64,000 nt of DNA from Cyclina sinensis (lineage: Eukaryota; Mollusca; Bivalvia; Venerida; Veneridae): assembly GCA_012932295.1 (NCBI GenBank), contig JAAONU010000017.1:248001-312000 (forward strand), written 5' to 3'. Made by a program: the position numbers and the translations under genes. The notes beneath the pieces were generated by a model. The model saw only the letters and a program-made list of their open reading frames with translations, was not told where the DNA came from and did no database searches. Shown one piece after another: positions 11,076 through 23,000 of the stretch (positions are counted from its first letter, which is position 1; each line of letters opens with the position of its first letter).

Positions 11076-11954
11076 GTTCTAATTGCTCCTCGCTCCAATA
11101 GTCATCACTACTCCGCGCTCTAATAATCCTCACTGCTTCTCGCTCTAATAATCCTCACTGCTCCTCGCTCCAATAGTCTTCACTGCTCCTCGCTCCAATA
11201 GACTTCACTGCTCCTCGCTCCAATAGTCCTCACTGCTCCTCGCTCCAATAGTCCTCACTGCCCCTCGCTCCAATAGTCCTCACTGCTATTCGCTCCAATA
11301 ATCCTCACTGCTCCTCGCTCCAATAGTCCTCATTGCTCCTCTCTCCAATAGCCCTCACTGCTCCTCGCTCCAATAATCCTCACTGCTCCTCGCTCCAATA
11401 GTCTTCATTGCTCCTCGCTCCAATAGTCCTCACTGCTCCTCGCTCCAATAGTCCTCACTGCTCCTCGCTCCAATAGTCCTCACTGCTCCTCCTCCAATAG
11501 TCCTCACTGCTCCTCCTCCAATAGTCCTCACTGCTCCTCGCTCCAATAGTCCTCACTGCTCCTCGCTCCAATAGTCCTCATTGCTCCTCGCTCCAATAAT
11601 CCTCACTGCTCCTCCTCCAATAGTCCTCACTGCTCCTCGCTCCAATAGTCTCCACTGCTCCTCGCTCCAATAGTCCTCACTGCTCCTCGCTCCAATAGTC
11701 TTCACTGCTCCTCGCTCCAACAGTCCTCACTGCTCCTCGCTCCAATAGTCCTCACTGCTATTCGCTCCAATAATCCTCACTGCTCCTCGCTCCAATAGTC
11801 TTCACTGCTCCTCGCTCCAATAGTCCTCACTGCTCCTCGCTCCAATAGTCCTCATTGCTCCTCTCTCCAATAGCCCTCACTGCTCCTCGCTCCAATAGTC
11901 CTCATTGCTCCTCTCTCCAATAGTCCTCACTGCTCCTCCTCCAATAGTCCTCAC
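11076..11954. repeat. 25-bp minisatellite, about 35 copies
   Basis: The tandem unit CTCCTCGCTCCAATAGTCCT plus CACTG is 25 bp, with point variants and some 23-bp copies lacking GC. It has the same unit as 9420-9530, which implies spread of one seed to two sites about 1.5 kb apart. There is no coding sense. Confidence 0.95.
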
Positions 11955-12250
11955 GGACTAGAAGATAAATATTTTTTTTCATACAGATAAAGTCATTATT
12001 TCATATTGCCAGTTGTTTTAACTTTAGATGGAAAGCGCTGTAACGCCGTATAAATTTACCTTTGAAACATTCTCTCCGTGAGAGTCTTGGGTCCTGTTCA
12101 ATACAATATACGAGTCTGTTGACTGCGCGATCTGTTGACTGCGCGATATTATGTTGATTTTTATTTTCATTTATTTTTTTGTGCATAACAGATCAGTGGT
12201 CACTGTCGGTTGACCTTCCATACTAGGCTTTTAAATCGACTGTTCCTTCC

Positions 12251-12985
12251 ATAAGACCTATTTTAGAGTAAGCGTCCATTGTTTGGGATGGATATACCAC
12301 ATACGAACAAAACATTCTTGATAAAGTTCAAAATGAAGCAGGTCGAACAGTGGCAGGATTAACTTTAATATGTTGCCCTCTATAAACTTTTTCAGTGAAC
12401 ACGGTTGGTTACCCTTATCTGATCGCCGAAATAATCTGTAACTTGTTACGTTGTATAAAATGCATAAAGGTGACTTCCTGATTACTTGAGATTGTTGCCG
12501 AATCCTGTCTCGTCACCTCCTGAGTATAACCTATGAAATAGAGATAATTATGAAATAAAGACCAGACGCGCTCAGATATACACACAGTCATTTATTCCTT
12601 TAGCTGTTAACCTCTGGAATAATTTCATCTTGAAATTCCTAATTAAGACACATTATCAAGTTTTAAGAGGGCACTATGTATTTTTTACACGAACTTTTCT
12701 GTCCAAAAATATTTTTAAATTGGTGATAGAAAAAACATTTGTGTTCTATGCTAGGTTAATAAATCAATGTAGCAATTTAAACTCATTTTTTTTCATAATC
12801 GTTTGCAAAATATAAAAAATGCTCATGTAGTTATCCCAATGAAAATGTAAAACACTACTTTAATTGTCCCTGTAATGTTCAACAACGAGTAATTGTAAAA
12901 TGCTTCTTTATGGTCATTCAAGATATTCATACGAAGATATATGTTTGATTGTTATAGCTGTACACAATTATGTTAGAGCGACAAA
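12251..12985 (+). pseudogene. Decayed LINE 3' end, opposite strand to the intact LINE
   Basis: The plus strand translates, with stops and shifts, to the C-terminal part of a LINE related to that at 3001-6312: RPILE, a stop, then IVWDGYTTYEQNILDKVQNE, then a SEHGWLPLSDRR segment, then LAVNLWNN-like text. Near 12,820-12,870 is a CSCSYPNENVKHYFNC cluster matching the intact element's terminal Cys/His motif. The region between is AT-rich and unreadable. It is a dead fragment of a sister element. Confidence 0.8.
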
Positions 12986-13517
12986 AGGTTTCAATTAATT
13001 AACACCAAGATCTTTTTTTTAATATATCCTCTTTTTACCTTACTAGACAAGACATTTTCTCTTCTCTTATTTTTTTTATTTAATTAAATGAGTTTCTTCC
13101 TTTTAAGTTTTTCTTTCTGTACTTATTCCAATATAATTACCTTAAATGTATGAATGTGCATTATTTTCTTCAAACTTTCTAATTATTTCCATATACATGT
13201 ATAGCTGTAAGTAATCATAACATCAGACATGTGTAACTTTTAATTTATTTGGGGAAGTTCGTCAACTAAGTCGTCAGAATTTGTGGTCTAACCTTTTTTC
13301 AATTATATGTATTTGGCTTGTAATAAATCCTAGTGTATGATGTATTACCAATATGTATGAAATAAACTTATTCGTGCACATTTTGGAATCTTTGAGAGAA
13401 TATATTCTCACTTTTACCATAACTGTTGTGTAATTATCGCTGACAGCAACTTCTGACGCTGACTTCTATTTATGACAGACGGTAGCAATTTCATTGGCGT
13501 ATGCAGTGTTGATCAGC
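12986..13517. other. Upstream flank of the TEP gene
   Basis: This is AT-rich DNA with no exon or recognised repeat. It should contain the proximal regulatory region of the gene that starts at 13565, but I can support no specific factor site. Confidence 0.4.
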
Positions 13518-13525
13518 TATAAATA
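13518..13525 (+). promoter_or_regulatory. TATA-box candidate of the TEP gene
   Basis: TATAAATA lies 40 bp upstream of the ATG at 13565. A TATA box normally sits about 30 bp before the start of transcription, so the 5' UTR would be only about 15-20 nt if this is used. Position supports it; there is no transcript evidence. Confidence 0.45.
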
Positions 13526-13564
13526 AAGGTAATCCGTGTCGACATTAAATCCGGTTAGTGCGTG

Positions 13565-13623
13565 ATGAAGGGTCTACAAAACATGTTGTTCATCCTACTG
13601 CTATGGATAACGACAGTGTCAGG
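13565..13623 (+). CDS. TEP exon 1: signal peptide
   Basis: The ATG has a purine at -3 and starts [20 protein letters not shown], a basic residue and hydrophobic core typical of a secretory signal. The exon ends in phase 2 at AGG|GTATGT. The next intron is about 6.9 kb and contains a minisatellite and a MITE. Confidence 0.88.
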
Positions 13624-14035
13624 GTATGTATTTACTACTTATTAGAATTATTTATTGTTTTTACAATGTGTTTGAAGTATATTTGGTCGGTGAAGGAGGT
13701 TGGTAGGGGAGAATTGCTTCAAAATTAAATGATAAGATGCGTATATTGCGCTCCATTAATTAAGTACATGTTTTCACATTAATTTTTGTTGTCTTTGCAT
13801 GATTCATGATATTTTTCATGAATAAAAAATTTTTTTTCTGTACAAAGTGCATTTTGAGACTCATTTCTGACTCAAACCTCTGCCGAATGGTATGTTATGA
13901 AACTTGTTGATTTGATAAAAAAATATATTTTCAACTTTTCCCAATTGTTTACATTGTTCTAGATATTTGTATAACAATTATTATTGTTTATCTGAAAAGG
14001 ATGTTTTACATTACATATTATTTGTTGTTTCTTTG

Positions 14036-14074
<39 letters not shown>

Positions 14075-17000
14075 GTTTATTATCGTAGGTACCGGTTGCA
14101 TATAACCTGCAGCGGTTTGTTATTTTGTGTTTTGGGGGATAGTGCAAGATATTTTTCAAAGACTGTTAAAACTCGCTTTGCTAGCGGGCTACTGTACCCA
14201 AGAGATGACTGTTTTATTTATGTACAGCAGCCCACAAAAAATGAAATGCATGTGACCCAAAATGAAACCTCATTACATATATTCAAGCAATGTCAAAATA
14301 AAACATTTATGAACTTGTTTGATGTCATAGAAATTTATCTTTTTTAAGGTTGCAAAAGCAGTACATGATTAGAAAAACGTTCACTGACCCCTGAATCAGC
14401 CTACATATTGGGTCAGTGTAAAGTAATCAGAATATCAAAATAACAGAATAGCCAGAACTCCAAAAGAATAACAGAAAACTGCAGCAGAAAAGCAGGACAA
14501 CCTTAAAAAGAAAAAAAAGTTAAATATTTTTTTTTTCACCTAGAATCAGTATGGAAATTAACATAACATAGCAAAACAGCAGAAAAGCAGAATAACTGCA
14601 GCAAAATAGCAGAACAGTACAATAGCAGAATAACTCCACAGAATAGAAGACCAGTAGAATAGCAGAACATCCTAGTAGAATAGCAGAATAGCTGCAGCAG
14701 AATAGTTAAATAGCAAAAAAGCAGAATAGCAGAACAACTCCAGCAGAATAGAAGAACAACTCCAGCAGAATAGAAGAACAACTCCAGCAAAATAGAAGAA
14801 CAACTCCAGCGGAACAGCAGAACAGCAGAACAACTCCAGCAGAACAGCAGAACAGCAGAAAAACTCCAGCAGAATAGAAGAACAACTCCAGCAGAATAGA
14901 AGAACAACTCCAGCAGAATAGAAGAACAACTCCAGCAGAACAGCAGAATAGCAGAACAACTCCAGCAGAACAGCAGAACAACTCCAGCAGAATAGAAGAT
15001 CAACTCCAGCAGAATAGAAGAACAACTCCAGCAGAAAAGCAGAACAGCAGAACAACTCCAGCAGAAAAGCAGAATAGCAGAACAACTCCAGCAGAATAGA
15101 AGAACAACTCCAGCAGAATAGAAAAACAACTCCAGCAGAATAGAAGAGCAACTCCAGCAGAAAAGCAGAATAGAAGAACAACTCCAGCAGAATAGAAGAA
15201 CAACTCCAGCAGAATAGAAGAACAACTCCAGCAGAATAGAAGAACAACTCCAGCAGAATAGAAGAACAACTCCAGCAGAATAGAAGAACAACTCCAGCAG
15301 AATAGAAGAACAACTCCAGCAGAATAGAAGAACAACTCCAGCAGAATAGAAGAACAACTCCAGCAGAATAGAAGAACAACTCCAGCAGAATAGAAGAACA
15401 ACTCCAGCAGAATAGAAGAACAACTCCAGCAGAATAGAAGAACAACTCCAGCAGAAAAGCAGAACAACAGAACAACTCCAGCAAAATAGAAGAACAACTC
15501 CAGCAGAACAGCAGAACAACTCCAGCAGAACAGAAGAACAACTCCAGCAGAATAGAAAAACAACTCCAGCAGAATAGAAGAGCAACTCCAGCAGAAAAGC
15601 AGAATAGAAGAACAACACTAGCAGAATAGAAAAACAACTCCAGCAGAATAGAAGAACAACTCCAGCAGAATAGAAGAACAACTCCAGCAGAAAAGCAGAA
15701 CAACAGAACAACTCCAGCAGAACAGCAGAACAACTCCAGCAGAATAGCAGAACAACTCCAGCAGAATAGAAGAACAACTCCAGCAGAAAAGCAGAACAAC
15801 AGAACAACTCCAGCAAACAGCAGAACAACTCCAGCAGGATAGAAGAACAACTCAAGCAGAACAGCAGAACAGCAGAACAACTCTAGCAGAATAGAAGAAC
15901 AACTCCAGCAGAATAGCAGAACAACTTCAGCAGAATAGAAGAACAACTCCAGCAGAACAGCAGAACAACTCCAGCAGAATAGAAGAACAACTCCAGCAGA
16001 ACAGCAGAACAGCAGAACAACTCCAGCAGAATAGAAGAACAACTCCAGCAGAATAGCAGAACAACTTCAGCAGAAAAGCAGAACAGCAGAACAACTCCAG
16101 CAGAATAGAAGAACAACTCCAGCAGAACAGCAGAACAACTCCAGCAGAATAGCAGAACAACTCCAGCAGAATTGCAGAACAACTCCAGCAGAACAGCAGA
16201 ACAACTCCAGCAGAACAGCAGAACAACTCCAGCAGAACAGCAGAACAACTCCAGCAGAACAGCAGAACAACTCCAGCAGAACAGCAGAACAACTACAGCA
16301 GAACAACAGAACAACTCCAGCAGAATAGCAGAACAACTCCAGCAGAACAGCAGAACAACTCCAGCAGAATAGAAGAACAACTCCAGCAGAACAGCAGAAC
16401 AACTCCAGCAGAATAGAAGAACAACTCCAGCAGAATAGCAGAACAACTCCAGCAGAATAGAAGAACGACAGAATAGCAGAATAACTCCAGCAGAATAGAA
16501 GACCAGTAGAACAACAGAACAGCCTAGTAGAATAGCAGAATAGCTGCAGTAGAATAGCTGAATAGCAGGAAAAGCAGAATAGCAGAACAACTCCAGCAGA
16601 AAATCAGAATAGCAGGACAACTCCAGCAGAATAGCAAAACAGCTCTAGTAGAATAAAAGAATAGCTGAATTGCAGAACAACATTTTAAAAGACAAAAAGG
16701 CTACTTGAATTTCTAATACACCTTGCATCAGTATGGAAAATTACGACTTTTCTTAGACTATTTTGCGGCAAACATGGTTGCCAGTGTAAATTGTTAGAAA
16801 ATCATTTTGTCTGTTAAAAGAGCAATTTTAAGACCAACTTTATACATTTTAAGTTGCCCAAATAACATTGGCTGAAGACTTATTTTGCAACCCATGTGTT
16901 ACCATTTTTGCATTATTGACTAATTCATTTCCTCTGCTGAAAGTACAGCTGCAACGGAACAGCGTATCAGCATATATATCATACATTACAAAAAACATAA

Positions 17001-20000
17001 AAACAAAGACATCATAAAATGTGTACGTATGCTGTCAGTTATTAATGAGTTATATAAGCTTAGATTAACATAGAAGAAATAGATTCGTGTTGCATCTGAT
17101 ATTGACACTCTGTTGTCAAAGTAACTATTCATCTTTAGACCTATAATGTCAGCACAACTCTTAAACCAACAATGATGCTAACCACTGGGGAGCAGGGGAA
17201 CCACAGAAATCTTCACGAAAGGCACTTTATGATGCTTCTATATTGCATGTTGTGCATGATTTCAGGTGCACGTGTTATTGTTATAATTAGATATACAAGT
17301 CTAGGAAACTGACTACAGTTATATTTCATAATTCATGTATCTAAACTGGATAAACATTGCCAATCTTTTAATCAAACTAAAAACAAAATAACGAACGACT
17401 TGTAAATCACTGAAATCCAAAACAGGCACTAAGGTGCAATTTAGAAATATTTGTAAGAAATTATTCAAGTAGATCCAACATTGGTGTCTGTTCGCACATG
17501 CTTCGACACATAATACGATATACTTATGTTACCACCAGCATAACTTGCATTTTGACTAATGAGAATCATAAACTTCAGTCACGCTGCAAATTCTTATCTG
17601 TTCTTGCATAACATTTCTCATTTGCTTCTAATATAAATCACATGTATAAGAGGAATTTCATGCAATTCAAACATTCTAATTTATGATAGTTTTGACGATT
17701 GATTCGAGTTATCTTTCAGGTAGGTGGGCGCTGCACCCACAGTCCCCAAATATTTTCATTGAGCTCAGCTTTGATTACTGACCAAAGTTATTATTTCATT
17801 CAGATTTGTGTTAAAAATACATTTATAAGTTTTATTTAAAATAAAAGGATGAAAAATATTTATTTGAGATGCCAAACTGATAGTTTTTTCGAACATGGTG
17901 TGTTAACGCAGAATATGAGACTATTCTTTTTTGACCAAGTAACTTTTCTCTGAAAGCATATAAATCGAAGATTACGGCCCGCCACCCACCACCCCTTTGA
18001 AAAAATAGGAGAGAAAATTAATTATATTTTTATTTTGAGCAAGGAGCAAATTTGGCATTTTAAGATTCGAAAATTCGTTTTTAATTTAGACGAGTAAAAT
18101 GCATGCATAAAAGCTCAATAAAGAAAAAAATAGCCATAGCCTAATGTTAATTATGCGAGGTAATATGCGAGACATTTGATGTATTTAGTTGTTCCATTCA
18201 AAGACTAAAATTACTTAATTGAAATATCTTTTCTGTGCGCATGTAATTTCGTCATACTGTTAGAAACGGATAAGAAAAGTATAAGAAAAAGAAGGGTTTT
18301 ACACGTGCATGGTCGCCCTTTGTATAAACAACACTGATGTTGCTAATCCATAATCACTCTTTGTATAAAAACTGTTGCTAATCCCTTCCTTTATATCGGA
18401 TTAACATTTGTATGGGCAAATCTTTCTACCAGCTGACGGTTTTGTGAATTATTGCATAATTTTCAATGTCCTTACCACGTGATGGACATGATACCAAAAC
18501 AAGGAAAGAATCGTTGTTACGCTTATATCTTGTCAATGGCATTCTCTGCTTGCAGTCTTGTATAGCAGCTCTTTAACCAAGTCCCTTGTTGCTGGTCCTC
18601 CAAAATGAAAAATAATAAAGATTTGTGAAGTTAGCGGCCTGGCGGCCTGGCGGCGTGAAGTTAGCGGCCTGGCGGCGTGAAGTTAGCGGCCTAGCGGCGT
18701 GAAGATGGCTGCCTTTATCACAATTTAGGTTGATCTTAAAAACGGATTGTAATCTATTTTTACAGCATATAATGTAAATTGCAGGGGTGTATAAGAAAGT
18801 TATCGACATGATTTAGCTTTTATTTTTTAAAATAAATTATTTAACAAAGTTCTAGCTTATCTGCAAAGACGACTCGGAATCTCTTTGTACATTTACTCCC
18901 ATGTACTCTTTGTAAATTACATTTCAGTTGATGATTAAGTAAAATATCAACAAGAACTAGCTTTGATTTTTTTTTAACTTTTCGAAGCCTGGCGGCCTGG
19001 CGGCCTAAACTTAAAATTTATCATAATTTATGTTTATCTTAAAAACGTCTTGAAATCGATTTTTCAGCATGTAATGTACATTTCAGGGGTGAATAAGCAA
19101 AATATCAACAAGAACTAGCTTTGATTTTCTTTTTAAGTTATGCTGTAAAAATAGATTACAATCCGTTTTTAAGATCAACCTAAATTGTGATAAAGGCAGC
19201 CATCTTCACGCCGCTAGGCCGCTAACTTCACGCCGCCAGGCCGCTAGGCCGCTAACTTCACGCCGCCAGGCCGCTAGGCCGCCACTAACTTCACAAATCT
19301 GAATAATAATGGAATACGTGTTCAGGAAAACAGCAGTACACTTATTGAACATATTGACAGCAGCTGAATGCAGAACAGCAAGCAGCAAAAATAAAGGATA
19401 CCTGTTTATACTCTTAAGTGCTATAACATGTATGTTTCCACAAAGGGTCAGGCTATAAAGTAGACTTAAGATAAGTCGATACGTAGAACTTTTTAGTTAC
19501 GAGAAGCTCTTCTATAATAAGTATAGATTAAAATTGAAATATCAGACTTTCAAGCAAATTAAGTGCTTTGATTTCTGACTGAATTAACATTTTGTTATGT
19601 GAACTTTGACCTACTTAGAATTAACTCCGCTTCTTTAAATCAAATTGATTCCTGAGAGTTGTCGATGTTAAATGTGAAATAGCTACCTTAGAAAATTCCT
19701 ATTAACAAACTGCCCCTTCTAGGGCCTCGATCTCAGAAAATTTGAACTGATCTGTATCAGCTAAAGTTGTACACTATAAAATAAGTTTTGATCGTTATGA
19801 ATCCTTATTGATCTCTCTAACCAATCAAGATCTTAGCTGTTTTCAGAAAACACTATTTGTGTGAGCCCTCAGTGCAAAGTTTACACAAGTTATTTAACAT
19901 CATTAAATTGGGTTTTGTGTTTGACCTCAAACAGAAATAGATATATTTTACTTAAAAGAGCGAAGTAGTTTCTATACGTCTGTTTTAGCAGAAGTACAAG

Positions 20001-23000
20001 CAGCAAAATCAATTGTCGGTAATGATGTTTCTAAACTGAATGAACAAAAAATGAGTACTTCTAGTAATTGCCGTTGCGCATATGGTAAAATGGTTTTATT
20101 TTAAGATGCCCGTTTCATCGTCGGAATGACTTGTATGGTGTCACCGAATGACGTCACATGATTGACTACCAGGCTTACCGATGAATTCACCCAATAGCTG
20201 TTATATACACAGTGACAATGTTTCTGTATAAATCGGCTAAACAGAAAGTTTTCTGATTTCTAACTTGATCAAAATCAAAGAAAGACTCGAAAAGAACTGG
20301 GTTGTTTTTTATTCTGATGATAAAGAAATGATTTTTTTATCAGAAGGAATATTAAGTATTTTAGATTTTTATTGTCATTTCTGGTGTTCAAAGTGTTACA
20401 GCTTCTTACGTTTATTTTTTCATGCAAACATGAAAGTTCTTGTTTTTCTGACGTCATTTTATAGTAGCTTTTCTGTTTTGTCAGGGAGTACCTGTTTACT
20501 CTTCCACGATTCATGTTATCTGGTTCCAAAACAACATTCTGTCTTATGCTAACAGACATACAAGAGGAAGGATTCTTACCAGATCGGTATTACACTGTAA
20601 CAGTGGAACTGAAATATTCTAGTAAAGATTTCACGAAACCAAATACTACGGAAATGCAAACGGCAACTTTTGGAGTGTTTAGCCAGGATGGAGGTAATTA
20701 ATTTTGAGATTAATCTGTCTTCAAAGCAATCTGTTTAGGATAAGCTTATTAACGTTCTTGTGACTGCAGCATTTAAAATAAATCGGTTAATCTCTTAGAT
20801 ATTCCTTATTACAAATTTGAGGAGGCAACATACATTTTGGTGACGTCAAAATTGGGACTATGTCAACTTAGTTGTTCAAAAGGGATCGATTTTATTTTCA
20901 TGCATCTTCATGTAGACAAATGGAGGTCTAAAAAAACAAGTTCTGTTATTTCTTTCCTTTCATAGAATTTCATCAGTGCCAAGAGGTGAAGTCACCAGAA
21001 GTCGACGGATATTACTCTGTGGTCGTCAATGTTAGTATGACCTACGTCCGTGAAGGTGAGGACTATGAGGTCACTGTAGATATATTTGGAGCGGAGCAAG
21101 ATATCCAATCAAGTACACCAGCTTTAATAACATTAGTACAGACAGACAAACCCATCTACAAACCTGGGCAGACGGTAAAGTTCCGCGTAATGACAATGGA
21201 CTATATGCTGATGGCCAGAACAGATGGGGTAGGTAACTAAGTTGGGAACCAAATAATTTGAAAGATGCAAAATAGAAAACAGCCTTCATTCAATATCCTT
21301 TATATCTAAATATTACATTGTTCAATTTTAGTAGAGGTGACATTCTTTCTGTTCTAAACAGTTAAGTCCGAAATGTCGCATTAAATGGAAGCTAGTGTCT
21401 TTGCAGCTGCTTTGATCTTGTATACTTTCCACTCCTCAAGTTGTCTAAAAGGTATGTCCTCGATTCTATTAAACACGTCATTTAAATTTCAATTTTAAAT
21501 GTTTGAAATGACCTTTTCTGTGGGTTTTATTGTGTTTGTTTGTAAAGGAAGACTGTCTTATGAAAATAATTGTTTTACGGCGTCTAATTTTGCGGAACTT
21601 GCGGACTTTTCTTTTTAATTTTTTCTCCTTTACATTTTACTGTTTCGCTGATGATATTTGACTTTAAAGGACGAATAATGTATGGTATACTGTTATTATT
21701 TATATCTTGTTTCAATACTAGTATGGTGTGAATGAATTGTGATTGAGTAATTATTGTTTGATAATACTAAATGTGGTCAAGAAATATTAATTTTAATATA
21801 CTTTCCTTTCTATAGTACCCGCTTATAACTATTGAATCTCCAAACGGCATGCGAGTAATGCAGTGGGACGATGTTCCAGCCCCTAATGGTATGATAACGG
21901 TCACACAAGAATAAAACTTTGTTTTGGACATAATTTTTCGTGTATACTCAATGTCTGAATTTTGAAATAGCAAACGTTTTAGGGTAGACGCATATACATG
22001 TGGCAAAATAAAAATATATTTGTGCTTTAGAAGGGACTTTTACACGGTGTAAGCATATCATTTCTGCAAACAAAGGCTAAATAAACCATCTATATATTTA
22101 ATTAAAAGTAAAAATATTCGCAGTCTATCTGAAAAGACTGTCACAAAGAAGAAATTCAATCGTTATAGTTGGAATTATATATTTTTGTATCTCGATGTTC
22201 AGTATAACGTGAACGCTGTGTCAACGTTGTCATGATACGGCTTACGTATGAGCTAAATACGAAAGAACGTCACTAACGTTAACATAAACGGTAGTAGGTT
22301 ATTCTGGTGTTTACTTGGTTGAGTCCCTTGAAAATATATTAGTTTGTTTAAAGGGTTTAAAGTAACATTTAAGGCAAAATGGTTTTTAAATGTAACTTTT
22401 ATCAATTAATGTAATTTTTTACAATTTGATACAGTATATATAAATAACAGTAATTTATGCAATAACTAGAGCATTTAAAATACAAGCCAGTCTAGACCAT
22501 AACTTCTCTGTTGTGCCCCACAGGACTTGTGAGTCTTGACATGCAGCTAAGCTCTGATCCTGTTCTTGGTTCCTGGAATATTAAAGTATTGCACGGTACA
22601 GAAGAAATTGTTCAGCCCTTTAAAGTAGATGAATACGGTAAATTTTACTTGAGATATTTTCGTATGTAGACAACCGGCATGTCTGTATTTACTCTTCCGA
22701 TCTTATAAATTTGGCGATATTTTTATCAGTTCTCTCAACAAGTGTTTATAATTAAACACAAAACAAAATATTTTGTAAGTATAATTAACTTGGCCGGAAA
22801 TGACACTGTGAATGTTAATGGAAGTCTGTATTGAAAGTCATTCAAAACATAAAATGATTATTTTTGCATATTCTAATACATTTCGAAGATAATGAAACAT
22901 TTTAACCCAACACTGTCTAGTCTTTAAAAAATACCTGTTTTTGGAGAAATACTTTAGAAACTAAATAAATGGCCTTGTTTATTGCAGTATTACCAAAGTT

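Noticed and set aside
13250..13265. NF-kappaB/Rel-like GGGGAAGTTC upstream of the TEP gene
   Set aside because: It fails the GGGRNNYYCC pattern in its second half and is a single match in AT-rich DNA.
14536..16620. Long minus-strand ORFs of 439, 456, 245 and 187 codons
   Set aside because: They are the minisatellite read in different frames; the same 22-residue period appears in every frame and there is no splice or start context.
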